Positions 53,496 to 60,604 of a DNA stretch of 64,000 nt are shown one piece after another. Origin of the DNA: Streptococcus thermophilus (GTDB lineage Bacteria; Actinomycetota; Actinomycetes; Mycobacteriales; Mycobacteriaceae); NCBI GenBank assembly GCA_900618065.1, contig UYIL01000003.1, forward strand, positions 2,170,001 through 2,234,000, given 5' to 3'. The stretch's first letter is position 1, and each line of letters begins with the position of its first letter. The notes beneath the pieces are model-generated. The model ran no database searches. It had not been told where the DNA came from and was given only the letters and a program-made list of their open reading frames with translations. Both the position numbers and the translations under genes were made by a program.

Positions 53496-54251
53496 TTAGC
53501 TGCCGGGGACGGTGAAGACGGTCGGCTCTGCCTCGTCCGTGATGCGCTTGGCTAGGACCAGGTCGATCGGCGTGGTGATCTTGAACGCCATCGGGTCGCC
53601 CTGCACGGTGGTGACGGGGACGCCGAACCATTCCATGAGGCTGGCGTCGTCGGTCGGCACGAAGCCCGCAGCACCAGCCGAAGCAGTGCCTTCCCCGAAA
53701 TAGGCCTCGTTCGCGGCGCGTAGCGTCTCCAGGTCGAACCCCTGCGGTGTCTGCACGGCGCGCAGGGTGGAACGGTCGGGGGTGTCCACGACGGTGCCAG
53801 CGGCGTCGACACGTTTGATGGTGTCAGCGACGGGGAGGACGGGAATCACTGCGGGCGCGCCAGCGAGCACCTCCATGGCCACGCGGGCGATCATGCCCGG
53901 CGGTGTCAGGGCGCGGGCGGCGTCGTGGATGAGGACGGCGGAGGTGGCAAGGCCGTCGATAAGCGAAATTGCTTTGATGCCCTCCCACACGGAGTCCGCG
54001 CGCTCGCCGGCGCCGTGGATGAACTGGACGTCGTGCCCGCGCAGTAAACGGCGCGCCAGTGGCTCCATGTCGGGGCTGACAATGACACCAATGTGGTCGA
54101 CGATTTCGGATGTCTCCATCGCAGCGACGGAGCGTTCCACCAGCGTGCGCCCCCGCAGTGGAACGTACGCTTTGGGGATGTCGGCGCCGAGGCGCGTGCC
54201 GCGGCCAGCTGCGGCGACGAGGGCGACGACGCGGCGTTTAGTCGTCCTCAT
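53496..54251 (-). CDS. ispD: 2-C-methyl-D-erythritol 4-phosphate cytidylyltransferase IspD
   Basis: Third enzyme of the MEP pathway, making CDP-methylerythritol (251 residues). The CTP-binding loop is '[20 protein letters not shown]' at the N-terminus, '[17 protein letters not shown]' near 105 supplies the metal-binding Asp-Ala-Ala-Arg, and '[15 protein letters not shown]' follows near 160. The start overlaps the carD end by 14 bp, indicating cotranscription of carD-ispD. One CGTCGATAAGC copy lies at 53954-53964. Confidence 0.94.
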   Translation of the reverse strand: MRTTKRRVVALVAAAGRGTRLGADIPKAYVPLRGRTLVERSVAAMETSEIVDHIGVIVSPDMEPLARRLLRGHDVQFIHGAGERADSVWEGIKAISLIDGLATSAVLIHDAARALTPPGMIARVAMEVLAGAPAVIPVLPVADTIKRVDAAGTVVDTPDRSTLRAVQTPQGFDLETLRAANEAYFGEGTASAGAAGFVPTDDASLMEWFGVPVTTVQGDPMAFKITTPIDLVLAKRITDEAEPTVFTVPGS

Positions 54252-54837
54252 CCGGGTCGTCGAAGCTCAGGTCGTCGAGGTCGACATCATCGTCCGGGTC
54301 GATGTCGTCGCTCGGCTTGGCCACAAGCCCCTGCTCGACGTGGCGGGCAATGATCGACTGGATTTCCTTTTCCATGTCGTCGGCCTTTGTCTCGTCGATC
54401 GGCTCCGCAAGCGCGAGCTCACCGACGAGGATCTGGCGGGCCTTGCCCAGCATGCGCTTCTCACCGGCGGACAGGCCACGGCCCTGGTCGCGGCGCCACA
54501 GGTCGCGCACAACCTCGGCAACCTTGTTGATGTCGCCCGACGCCAGACGCTCCTGGTTCGCCTTGTAGCGGCGGGACCAGTTGCCAGCTTCCTCAACGTC
54601 GGTTTCGCGCAGCACGGAGAAGACTTTGCGCAGACCATCCTCGTTGACCACCTCGCGCACACCGACCAGCTCCGCGTTCTTCACCGGGACACGCACGGAC
54701 AAGTCGGACTGCAGGATGTTCAGCACGAGGAAGTCGAGGGTCTCCCCGCCCATCTCCCGCTGCTCGATGTCCGCGATCCGCGCAGCACCGTGGTGCGGGT
54801 AGACCACCACTTCTCCGACCTTGAAATCCACTGGCAT
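54238..54837 (-). CDS. carD: RNA polymerase-binding transcription factor CarD
   Basis: Essential actinobacterial regulator (199 residues) that binds RNA polymerase beta and stabilises open complexes, notably at rRNA promoters. The N-terminal RNA polymerase interaction domain is '[20 protein letters not shown]', followed by a helical DNA-binding domain with '[17 protein letters not shown]', whose Trp wedges the -10 edge. An unusually long acidic C-terminal tail (about 20 of the last 25 residues Asp or Glu) is visible. AAGGAG precedes the ATG. Confidence 0.95.
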   Translation of the reverse strand: MPVDFKVGEVVVYPHHGAARIADIEQREMGGETLDFLVLNILQSDLSVRVPVKNAELVGVREVVNEDGLRKVFSVLRETDVEEAGNWSRRYKANQERLASGDINKVAEVVRDLWRRDQGRGLSAGEKRMLGKARQILVGELALAEPIDETKADDMEKEIQSIIARHVEQGLVAKPSDDIDPDDDVDLDDLSFDDPDEDD

Positions 54838-54879
54838 CTCCTTGCAGGCAGCTCGGGCACACTGACCAATAACTCCTCG

Positions 54880-54885
54880 ATTCTA
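54880..54885 (-). promoter_or_regulatory. Putative -10 element of carD
   Basis: ATTCTA reads TAGAAT on the minus strand, 42 bp before the carD ATG, leaving a leader of about 35 nt with a Shine-Dalgarno. The remainder of 54886-55137 has TAAGGT at 55070-55075, a likely -10 for the plus-strand lipoprotein gene, and no gene. Confidence 0.45.
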
Positions 54886-55137
54886 CCATCGCTGGCAGCT
54901 CCGCCACAGCGCAGCATGCTTGACGACGGCGCACCACCGCCCAGAAGACCCAGCGCGTACCCCGCCCGCACAGCCGCGACGGCCCCGATTACCCCCGGTT
55001 GACCCCTGTTCTGGCGTGGGGAAGATCTCCGGGGCAGCACAAAACTGTGAATTAGGGGCCAGGAAAGACTAAGGTAAACCGGTGATACGCCCAGAATTCC
55101 CCGTAATTCGTGATTGTTCGTAATGGAGGACATCGAC

Positions 55138-55725
55138 GTGAAGTCCCTGAAGTCTGTCGCCCGCCGCGGCGGCGCAGTTTCTGTTGCAGCTGTTTCCGCG
55201 CTGCTGCTCGCGGCGTGCTCGGCAGGCCAGATCACCCAGACCTCTTCTCAGGTTGCGGCCGTCAACGGTGCCAGCGCCCAGACTGAGGACGGCTCCGTCA
55301 CCGTCCAGGACGTCACGGTCCTCCTCAACGAGAACGGTGAGGCGGCCCTGAAGTTCACCGCGTCGAACCAGGACTACCAGATGCACGAGCACACGCTGCA
55401 GTCCGTCGAGGTCGACGGCCAGTCTGTGCAGATGGATCAGGCGAAGCCGATGGGCTACAACTGCAACATCGTCGGTGATTCGGCGGACGGCCTGGAGCAG
55501 ATGCCGCAGTCAACTGAAACGACTGCCTGCGTCGAGTACATCGAGACCGCCGTGGACAACAAGGACTTCGCCTACGGTGGCAACGTCCCGGTGACGTTCA
55601 CGTTCGACTCCGGCACCATCGATGTCACCGCTACCGTGGCTGCACCGACGCTCGAGTCCGGCGACTCCGTCCGCCAGCCGGAGCTGGAGGAGTCCGGCCA
55701 CGGTAGTGCCAAAGAAGCACAGTAA
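55138..55725 (+). CDS. Secreted lipoprotein (LpqE-like)
   Basis: 195 residues from the GTG at 55138, which follows GGAGG by eight bases. The signal peptide ends in lipobox 'LLAAC' followed by S near residue 24. The mature beta-rich domain includes 'VTVQDVTVLLNENGEAALKF' and two Cys ('YNCNIVG', 'TTACVEY') that may form a disulfide. Gene order next to radA matches the LpqE-type lipoprotein of corynebacteria and mycobacteria. Function unknown. It ends 7 bp before radA and may be cotranscribed. Confidence 0.82.
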   Translation: MKSLKSVARRGGAVSVAAVSALLLAACSAGQITQTSSQVAAVNGASAQTEDGSVTVQDVTVLLNENGEAALKFTASNQDYQMHEHTLQSVEVDGQSVQMDQAKPMGYNCNIVGDSADGLEQMPQSTETTACVEYIETAVDNKDFAYGGNVPVTFTFDSGTIDVTATVAAPTLESGDSVRQPELEESGHGSAKEAQ

Positions 55726-55732
55726 CTAGCCT

Positions 55733-57142
55733 TTGGCCAAGAAGCGCACCGTCTACACCTGCTCTGAGTGCGGGTATTCCTCCCCGAAGTGGCTCGGCCG
55801 CTGCCCGGAGTGCGGCGCGTGGGGCACCCTCGCCGAATCCGCCGCCCCTGTCTCCGCAACAGCCGGAGCTGGTTCGGCGCGCCCACAAGTGTTGACACCG
55901 TCCTCTGCGGCGCAGCCGATCACCAAGGTCAATGCCACTGCGGCGCATCGCTTATCGACGGGCATCGGCGAGCTCGACCGCGTCCTCGGCCGTGGCATCG
56001 TCCCCGGGTCGGTGGTGCTGCTGTCCGGTGAGCCAGGCGTGGGAAAGTCGACGCTGTTGCTGGAAGTAGCGTCGAAATGGGCCGCCACCGGTGCCGACGG
56101 CGCCGACGATGAACCGCGCACCGCGCTGTACGTGACCGCCGAGGAGTCCGCTTCCCAGGTCCGCGGCCGCGCTGAACGCACCGGAGCCCTGCAAGACCGC
56201 CTGTTCCTGGCGGCGGAATCGAACCTGGATGTCCTGTTCGGCCATGTCGACCAGGTCAAACCGGACCTGCTGATCGTGGACTCGGTGCAGACGATGCAGG
56301 CGCCCGGTGTGGAAGGTGTCGCTGGCGGTGTAGCCCAGTCACGCGCGGTCACAGCGGCGCTGACGAGCTTGGCGAAGTCGACGAACTTGCCGATCCTGCT
56401 GGTCGGCCACGTCACCAAAGACGGCAATGTCGCCGGCCCGCGCGTGCTGGAGCACTTGGTCGACGTGGTGCTCAACTTCGAGGGTGACCGCCAAACCAGC
56501 CTGCGCATGCTGCGCGGCCTGAAGAACCGTTTTGGCGCGACGGACGAGGTCGGGTGCTTCGAGCAGACCGCGGACGGCATCCGCGAGGTCCCCGACCCGT
56601 CTGGGTTGTTCCTTTCCCACCGCGGCCAAACCCCTGACGGCTCCGCTGTCACGGTCGCGATTGACGGCGTGCGTCCCATCCTCGCTGAGGTCCAGGCCCT
56701 CACCGTCGACCCGGTGAACAAGTCGCCGCGCCGCGTGGTCACTGGCCTTGACTACAACCGCGTCCCCATGGTGCTCGCGGTCCTGCAGGCGCGCTGCGGG
56801 GAGTGCACGAACGACAAGGACGCCTACGTCGCTACCGTCGGCGGCGTGCGCATCACAGAAACGGCTACTGACCTCGCTGTCGCGCTGGCCACGTGGTCGA
56901 GCTTGCACAACACGCCGCTGCCGCCGCGCACCGTCGTCATCGGCGAGGTCGGCCTGGCTGGTGAGCTGCGCCGCGTACCTTCCCTGGACCGCCGGCTGGC
57001 GGAGGCCTCCCGACTCGGTTACGAGAACGCGATCGTCCCCGGCGGCTCCAAAGGCGCCGTCAACCAGCACGGGATGCGTGTGGCGGAGGTGGGGTCGCTG
57101 AGGGAGGCGATTGGGGTCGTCGATAAGCGTATGCTCGAGTGA
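55733..57142 (+). CDS. radA: DNA repair protein RadA (Sms)
   Basis: Branch-migration helicase-like protein aiding homologous recombination (469 residues). The N-terminal zinc finger is 'YTCSECGYSSPKWLGRCPEC', Walker A 'GEPGVGKSTLLLEV' near residue 102, the RadA-specific 'KNRFG' near 263, and a C-terminal Lon-like domain with 'VIGEVGLAGELRRVPSLDRR'. The start appears to be TTG at 55733. CGTCGATAAGC occurs twice inside (55950-55960, reading R-L-S-T, and 57118-57128, reading V-D-K). Confidence 0.95.
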   Translation: MAKKRTVYTCSECGYSSPKWLGRCPECGAWGTLAESAAPVSATAGAGSARPQVLTPSSAAQPITKVNATAAHRLSTGIGELDRVLGRGIVPGSVVLLSGEPGVGKSTLLLEVASKWAATGADGADDEPRTALYVTAEESASQVRGRAERTGALQDRLFLAAESNLDVLFGHVDQVKPDLLIVDSVQTMQAPGVEGVAGGVAQSRAVTAALTSLAKSTNLPILLVGHVTKDGNVAGPRVLEHLVDVVLNFEGDRQTSLRMLRGLKNRFGATDEVGCFEQTADGIREVPDPSGLFLSHRGQTPDGSAVTVAIDGVRPILAEVQALTVDPVNKSPRRVVTGLDYNRVPMVLAVLQARCGECTNDKDAYVATVGGVRITETATDLAVALATWSSLHNTPLPPRTVVIGEVGLAGELRRVPSLDRRLAEASRLGYENAIVPGGSKGAVNQHGMRVAEVGSLREAIGVVDKRMLE

Positions 57143-58185
57143 CTATGAGCAGCATGCGCGAAACCCTCCTGCGTCTCGCCCCGGGCACTGAGCTGCGCGA
57201 CGGGCTTGAGCGCATCAAGCGCGGCCACACGGGCGCACTCATCGTGCTTGGCGACGGCCCCAGCGTCACCCCCATCTGCGACGGCGGCATCGAATTCAAC
57301 GTGCCGTTCTCCGCGACGCTGCTGCGCGAGCTCGCCAAAATGGACGGCGCGGTCATTCTGTCCGAAGACGGCACCCGCATTAGGCGCGCGAATGTGCAGC
57401 TCGTGCCGTCGCCGACGTTCCCGACCTCCGAGACCGGCACGCGCCACCGCGCGGCTGAACGCACCGCGCTGCACACGGGCACACCGGTGGTGTCGGTGTC
57501 GGCGTCGATGAATATCGTCACCGTCTACGCTGCCGGAAAACGCCACGTCATCGAGGAACCCGGCGTGATGATGACGCGTGCGCGGCAAGCGATCGCGACG
57601 GTGGAGCAGTACCGTTCGCGCGTGGATAAGGCGAACCAGCGCCTCGCGGTGGCAGAGATGAACCGCTACGCCGCGGTCGAGGACGTCCTGCACCTCCTGC
57701 AACGTCAGCTACTGCTGCAGCGCGCCGCACGCGACATCGACGACCAGGTCATCGAGCTCGGCACCGACGCGCGCCAGCTCCGCCTCCAGCTCAGCGAACT
57801 GCGCGGCACGATCGACGACGACATTGAGATGCTCGTGTGCGACTACATCGTCACCGACGGCGTTCCGCACGCCGAGCTTATCGACGGCGCCTTGCGCGAC
57901 CTCGAGCACCTCCCCGACTCCGACCTCCTCACCTCGGCGGCGCTGGCGCGTCTACTCGGCCTACCCGCAACGGAAGAGAACTTGGTCGAATCGGTCACCC
58001 CGCGCGGCTACCGCGTGCTGTCGCGCATCCCGCGGGTGCAGAAATTCCTGATCGACCACATCGTGGAAGAGTTCGGCGACCTAGACGCCATCCGCGCAGC
58101 CGAACCGGAGCAGCTCGCTGTGGCTGAGCATGTCTCGCCGCTGTGGGCGCGCCACATTGCGGAGGGTCTGCGCCGACTGAGTTAA
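57139..58185 (+). CDS. disA: Diadenylate cyclase DisA
   Basis: DNA-integrity scanning protein making c-di-AMP from two ATP, 348 residues, octameric in homologues. The DAC domain has the DGA motif in 'KMDGAVILSEDGTRI' near residue 73 and RHR in 'GTRHRAAERTALHTG' near 100. A helical spine follows, then a C-terminal helix-hairpin-helix DNA-binding domain ('LSRIPRVQKFLIDHIVEEFG'). The GTG overlaps the radA stop (GTGA), a coupling common in actinobacteria. One CGTCGATAAGC copy lies at 57876-57886. Confidence 0.95.
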   Translation: MTMSSMRETLLRLAPGTELRDGLERIKRGHTGALIVLGDGPSVTPICDGGIEFNVPFSATLLRELAKMDGAVILSEDGTRIRRANVQLVPSPTFPTSETGTRHRAAERTALHTGTPVVSVSASMNIVTVYAAGKRHVIEEPGVMMTRARQAIATVEQYRSRVDKANQRLAVAEMNRYAAVEDVLHLLQRQLLLQRAARDIDDQVIELGTDARQLRLQLSELRGTIDDDIEMLVCDYIVTDGVPHAELIDGALRDLEHLPDSDLLTSAALARLLGLPATEENLVESVTPRGYRVLSRIPRVQKFLIDHIVEEFGDLDAIRAAEPEQLAVAEHVSPLWARHIAEGLRRLS

Positions 58186-58187
58186 CT

Positions 58188-58214
58188 CTAGGAGCTAGCT
58201 CGTCTAGCTCCTAG
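58188..58214. terminator. Convergent terminator between disA and the membrane-anchored gene
   Basis: A perfect 11-bp stem CTAGGAGCTAG/CTAGCTCCTAG with loop CTCGT. It overlaps the stop codon of the minus-strand gene and can act in both directions, though U-runs are weak. Confidence 0.65.
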
Positions 58215-59059
58215 TTGATGTTGAAGGTCACGCCTTCAGAGGTGTTGTCGCCCAGCGAGACGGAGGCGACGTAGGCGCCCGGTGCGACCGGCTCGCGGCC
58301 GGAGCACTGGCCCGGCGAGGAGCCCAGGCGCGACCACGTGGCGCTGAAGTGGCGGGACTCGCCGGCGGGGAAGGTCTGCTCGCCGTTGATTACCGGGTCG
58401 TAGCAGTCCGTGTCGCCCCAGACGGGCTGGAAACCCTCGCGGCCGATGGCGTACACCTCGAAGCGCAGCTTGTCGTCGTTGGCGTTGATCTCGCAGTCGC
58501 CGCCGGTGGGGTTTTTCACCTCGACGGTGATGTCCGGCTGATCCTCCGGGTCCGAGCTGTCGAAGGCGGTCTTGTTCACCTTCACGGTCAACTGCAGGTC
58601 TTTAAGGTCGCAAGTCTTCTTGGCGGCTAGGGCATCTTCGTCGGGTGTGTCGGATTCGCTCGCGGACGGCTCGTCAGAAGCCTTCTTGTCCTTGTCTTTG
58701 TCCTTGTCTTTGTCTTTGCCACCATCGTCCGCGGACTCAGTGCCGGTACCGGTTGCCCCCGGGTCCGGTTCGGTCGGGGTGGTCACCATTGTTTCCGGCG
58801 CGGTCGTTGTGGGCTGTTCCGGCTCGTTCGAACCGGAGCGGGCAAATGCCGTCAGCCCCCACACCACCAGGGCGGCCACCGCCAAGAGAATGACCAGCGC
58901 GGCGACCCTGCGGCGCATGTAGACCTCCTGCGGCAGGCGTTGCGGGGGCCGCGAAGGCCGAGTGTCGGCGCCTCGTGCAGAGTCACGCGCGTCACCGCGC
59001 TCCGGGCGCCGCGGCTGGCGCGGGGTGTAACTGTCTCGTCGGGGCGGTTGGTGGCTCAC
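58211..59059 (-). CDS. Membrane-anchored extracytoplasmic protein of unknown function
   Basis: 282 residues: ~45 hydrophilic, Arg/Pro-rich residues in the cytoplasm, one membrane segment near 50-72 ('VAALVILLAVAALVVWGLTA'), a long Thr/Pro/Glu/Asp linker with a repeated KD run, then a beta-rich domain ('CDLKDLQLTVKVNKTAF', 'ATWSRLGSSPGQCSGREPVA'). Four Cys in the outer domain could form two disulfides. The same slot in C. glutamicum also holds a secreted protein. The domain resembles small beta-sandwich adhesin-like folds, but I cannot name it. Confidence 0.8.
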   Translation of the reverse strand: MSHQPPRRDSYTPRQPRRPERGDARDSARGADTRPSRPPQRLPQEVYMRRRVAALVILLAVAALVVWGLTAFARSGSNEPEQPTTTAPETMVTTPTEPDPGATGTGTESADDGGKDKDKDKDKDKKASDEPSASESDTPDEDALAAKKTCDLKDLQLTVKVNKTAFDSSDPEDQPDITVEVKNPTGGDCEINANDDKLRFEVYAIGREGFQPVWGDTDCYDPVINGEQTFPAGESRHFSATWSRLGSSPGQCSGREPVAPGAYVASVSLGDNTSEGVTFNIN

Positions 59060-59070
59060 GCCTGTAGATC

Positions 59071-59691
59071 TTATCGGCCGAAGTGCTCTCCAACGGGTGT
59101 GACGCGGCCATCTTCAAGCCGATATCTTGCGGCAACGATGCCCAGCGACCCGTCGGCGATGCGCCCTTCTACGGCGGGGATCCGGTGGCGCAGGTGCTCG
59201 GCGGTGACCAGCGCATGGGTTTCTTCGATACCGGCCGCATCGTCGTGGTGGAGCTTTTTGGCTTCAATGACACTCGGCGCGATTTTCTCCACGAACACGC
59301 GGGTGAGGTCGGTGGGCATCTCCCCTTCCTCGAAGGAGGTCGCGGCAGCACCGATCGCTCCACAGCTTTCGTGGCTGAGCACGACGATCAGGGACACCCC
59401 GAGATTCTTCACCGCGAATTCAAGCGACCCGGTCACTGCGGCGTCCACGCACCCTCCGGCGGTGCGGACGACGAAGAGTTCGCCGAGGCCGACGTCGAAA
59501 AGCATCTCGACGGGCACCCGCGAGTCGGAACACGCCAGCACTGCCGCATATGGCGCCTGGCCGGCGCGTAGCTCTTCGCGGCGGGTCATGTTGGTGTTCG
59601 GGCGTTCGGAAGTCTCGGTGGCGAAGCGCTCGTTGCCGGCGAGCAGGTGCTCCCAGGTGTCCCGCGGTATTTTTCGAAACGGCATGGCCAC
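59071..59691 (-). CDS. Beta-class carbonic anhydrase
   Basis: Zinc enzyme hydrating CO2 to bicarbonate (206 residues). The zinc ligands Cys and the Asp-Arg dyad are in 'VLACSDSRVPVEMLFDVGLG' near residue 53, and the His-x-x-Cys ligands in 'VVLSHESCGAIGAAATS' near 105. The start is GTG at 59691 or ATG at 59685; either leaves under 20 bp to the divergent mutY start. Confidence 0.92.
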   Translation of the reverse strand: MAMPFRKIPRDTWEHLLAGNERFATETSERPNTNMTRREELRAGQAPYAAVLACSDSRVPVEMLFDVGLGELFVVRTAGGCVDAAVTGSLEFAVKNLGVSLIVVLSHESCGAIGAAATSFEEGEMPTDLTRVFVEKIAPSVIEAKKLHHDDAAGIEETHALVTAEHLRHRIPAVEGRIADGSLGIVAARYRLEDGRVTPVGEHFGR

Positions 59692-59703
59692 TATTGTGGC
59701 ACT

Positions 59704-60564
59704 GTGATTGATCCCGCGAAAGTTACTGAGTGGTTCCGCGCCAACGCCCGTGACCTGCCGTGGCGTGAGCCGGGCACGTCGGCGTGGGGTGTGCTGCTCA
59801 GCGAGGTCATGAGCCAGCAGACCCCCGTCGCTCGCGTCGCGCCGCAGTGGCGTGAGTGGATGCGGCGCTGGCCCACGCCCGCGGATCTCGCCGCCGCGCC
59901 CACATCAGAGGTGTTGCGCGCGTGGGGCACGCTCGGCTATCCGCGTCGCGCGTTGCGGCTCAAGCAATGCGCCGCCTCGCTTGTCGACGCCCACAACGGG
60001 CAGGTCCCCAGCTCCGTCGATAAGCTGCTGGCGCTACCGGGGATCGGCGACTACACCGCCCGCGCTGTGGCGTGCTTCGCGTTCAGGCAGGCAGTGCCTG
60101 TGGTGGACACCAACGTGCGCCGCGTCTACGCCCGCGCCGTGCTGGGGCGGCCGGTGGCTAAACCGCAGAAGGCCGAGCTGGAATGGGTCGCGGAGCTGCT
60201 CCCGGGCACGGACGCGGATGTGTTCTCCGCGGGCCTGATGGAGCTCGGCGCGCTGATCTGTACTGCGACGAACCCCGCGTGCGAGTCCTGCCCGCTTTTC
60301 AGCGACTGCGCCTGGGTCGCCACCGGCTCCCCCGCCCCCACCGAGGAGGAACTGGCGGGCAAGAAGGTGCAGAAGTTCGTCGGCACCGACCGGCAGGTGC
60401 GCGGAAAAATCATGAAGGTGCTGCGCGAAGCCGACGCGCCGGTGGAGCAGGGCGTGATCGACCTCGTGTGGCCCGACGCGCCGCAGCGCTCCCGCGCGCT
60501 CTTCTCGCTTCTCGACGACGGCCTAGCCGTGCAGGACACCGACGGCCGCTTCCGACTGCCGTAA
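59704..60564 (+). CDS. mutY: A/G-specific adenine glycosylase MutY
   Basis: Removes adenine mispaired with 8-oxoguanine (286 residues). The start 'WFRANARDLPWREPGTSAWG' and 'SEVMSQQTPVARVAPQW' are typical, the helix-hairpin-helix with catalytic Asp is 'LLALPGIGDYTARAVACFAF' then 'VVDTNVRRVYAR', and the 4Fe-4S ligands C-x6-C-x2-C-x5-C are all present in 'CTATNPACESCPLFSDC'. The long NUDIX-like C-terminal domain of E. coli MutY is missing. TATTGT at 59692-59697 lies six bases before the GTG. One CGTCGATAAGC copy lies at 60015-60025. Confidence 0.93.
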   Translation: MIDPAKVTEWFRANARDLPWREPGTSAWGVLLSEVMSQQTPVARVAPQWREWMRRWPTPADLAAAPTSEVLRAWGTLGYPRRALRLKQCAASLVDAHNGQVPSSVDKLLALPGIGDYTARAVACFAFRQAVPVVDTNVRRVYARAVLGRPVAKPQKAELEWVAELLPGTDADVFSAGLMELGALICTATNPACESCPLFSDCAWVATGSPAPTEEELAGKKVQKFVGTDRQVRGKIMKVLREADAPVEQGVIDLVWPDAPQRSRALFSLLDDGLAVQDTDGRFRLP

Positions 60565-60604
60565 GCGCCTGACGGCTTCTAAGGAAACGTTTAGCATTGT
60601 TCGC

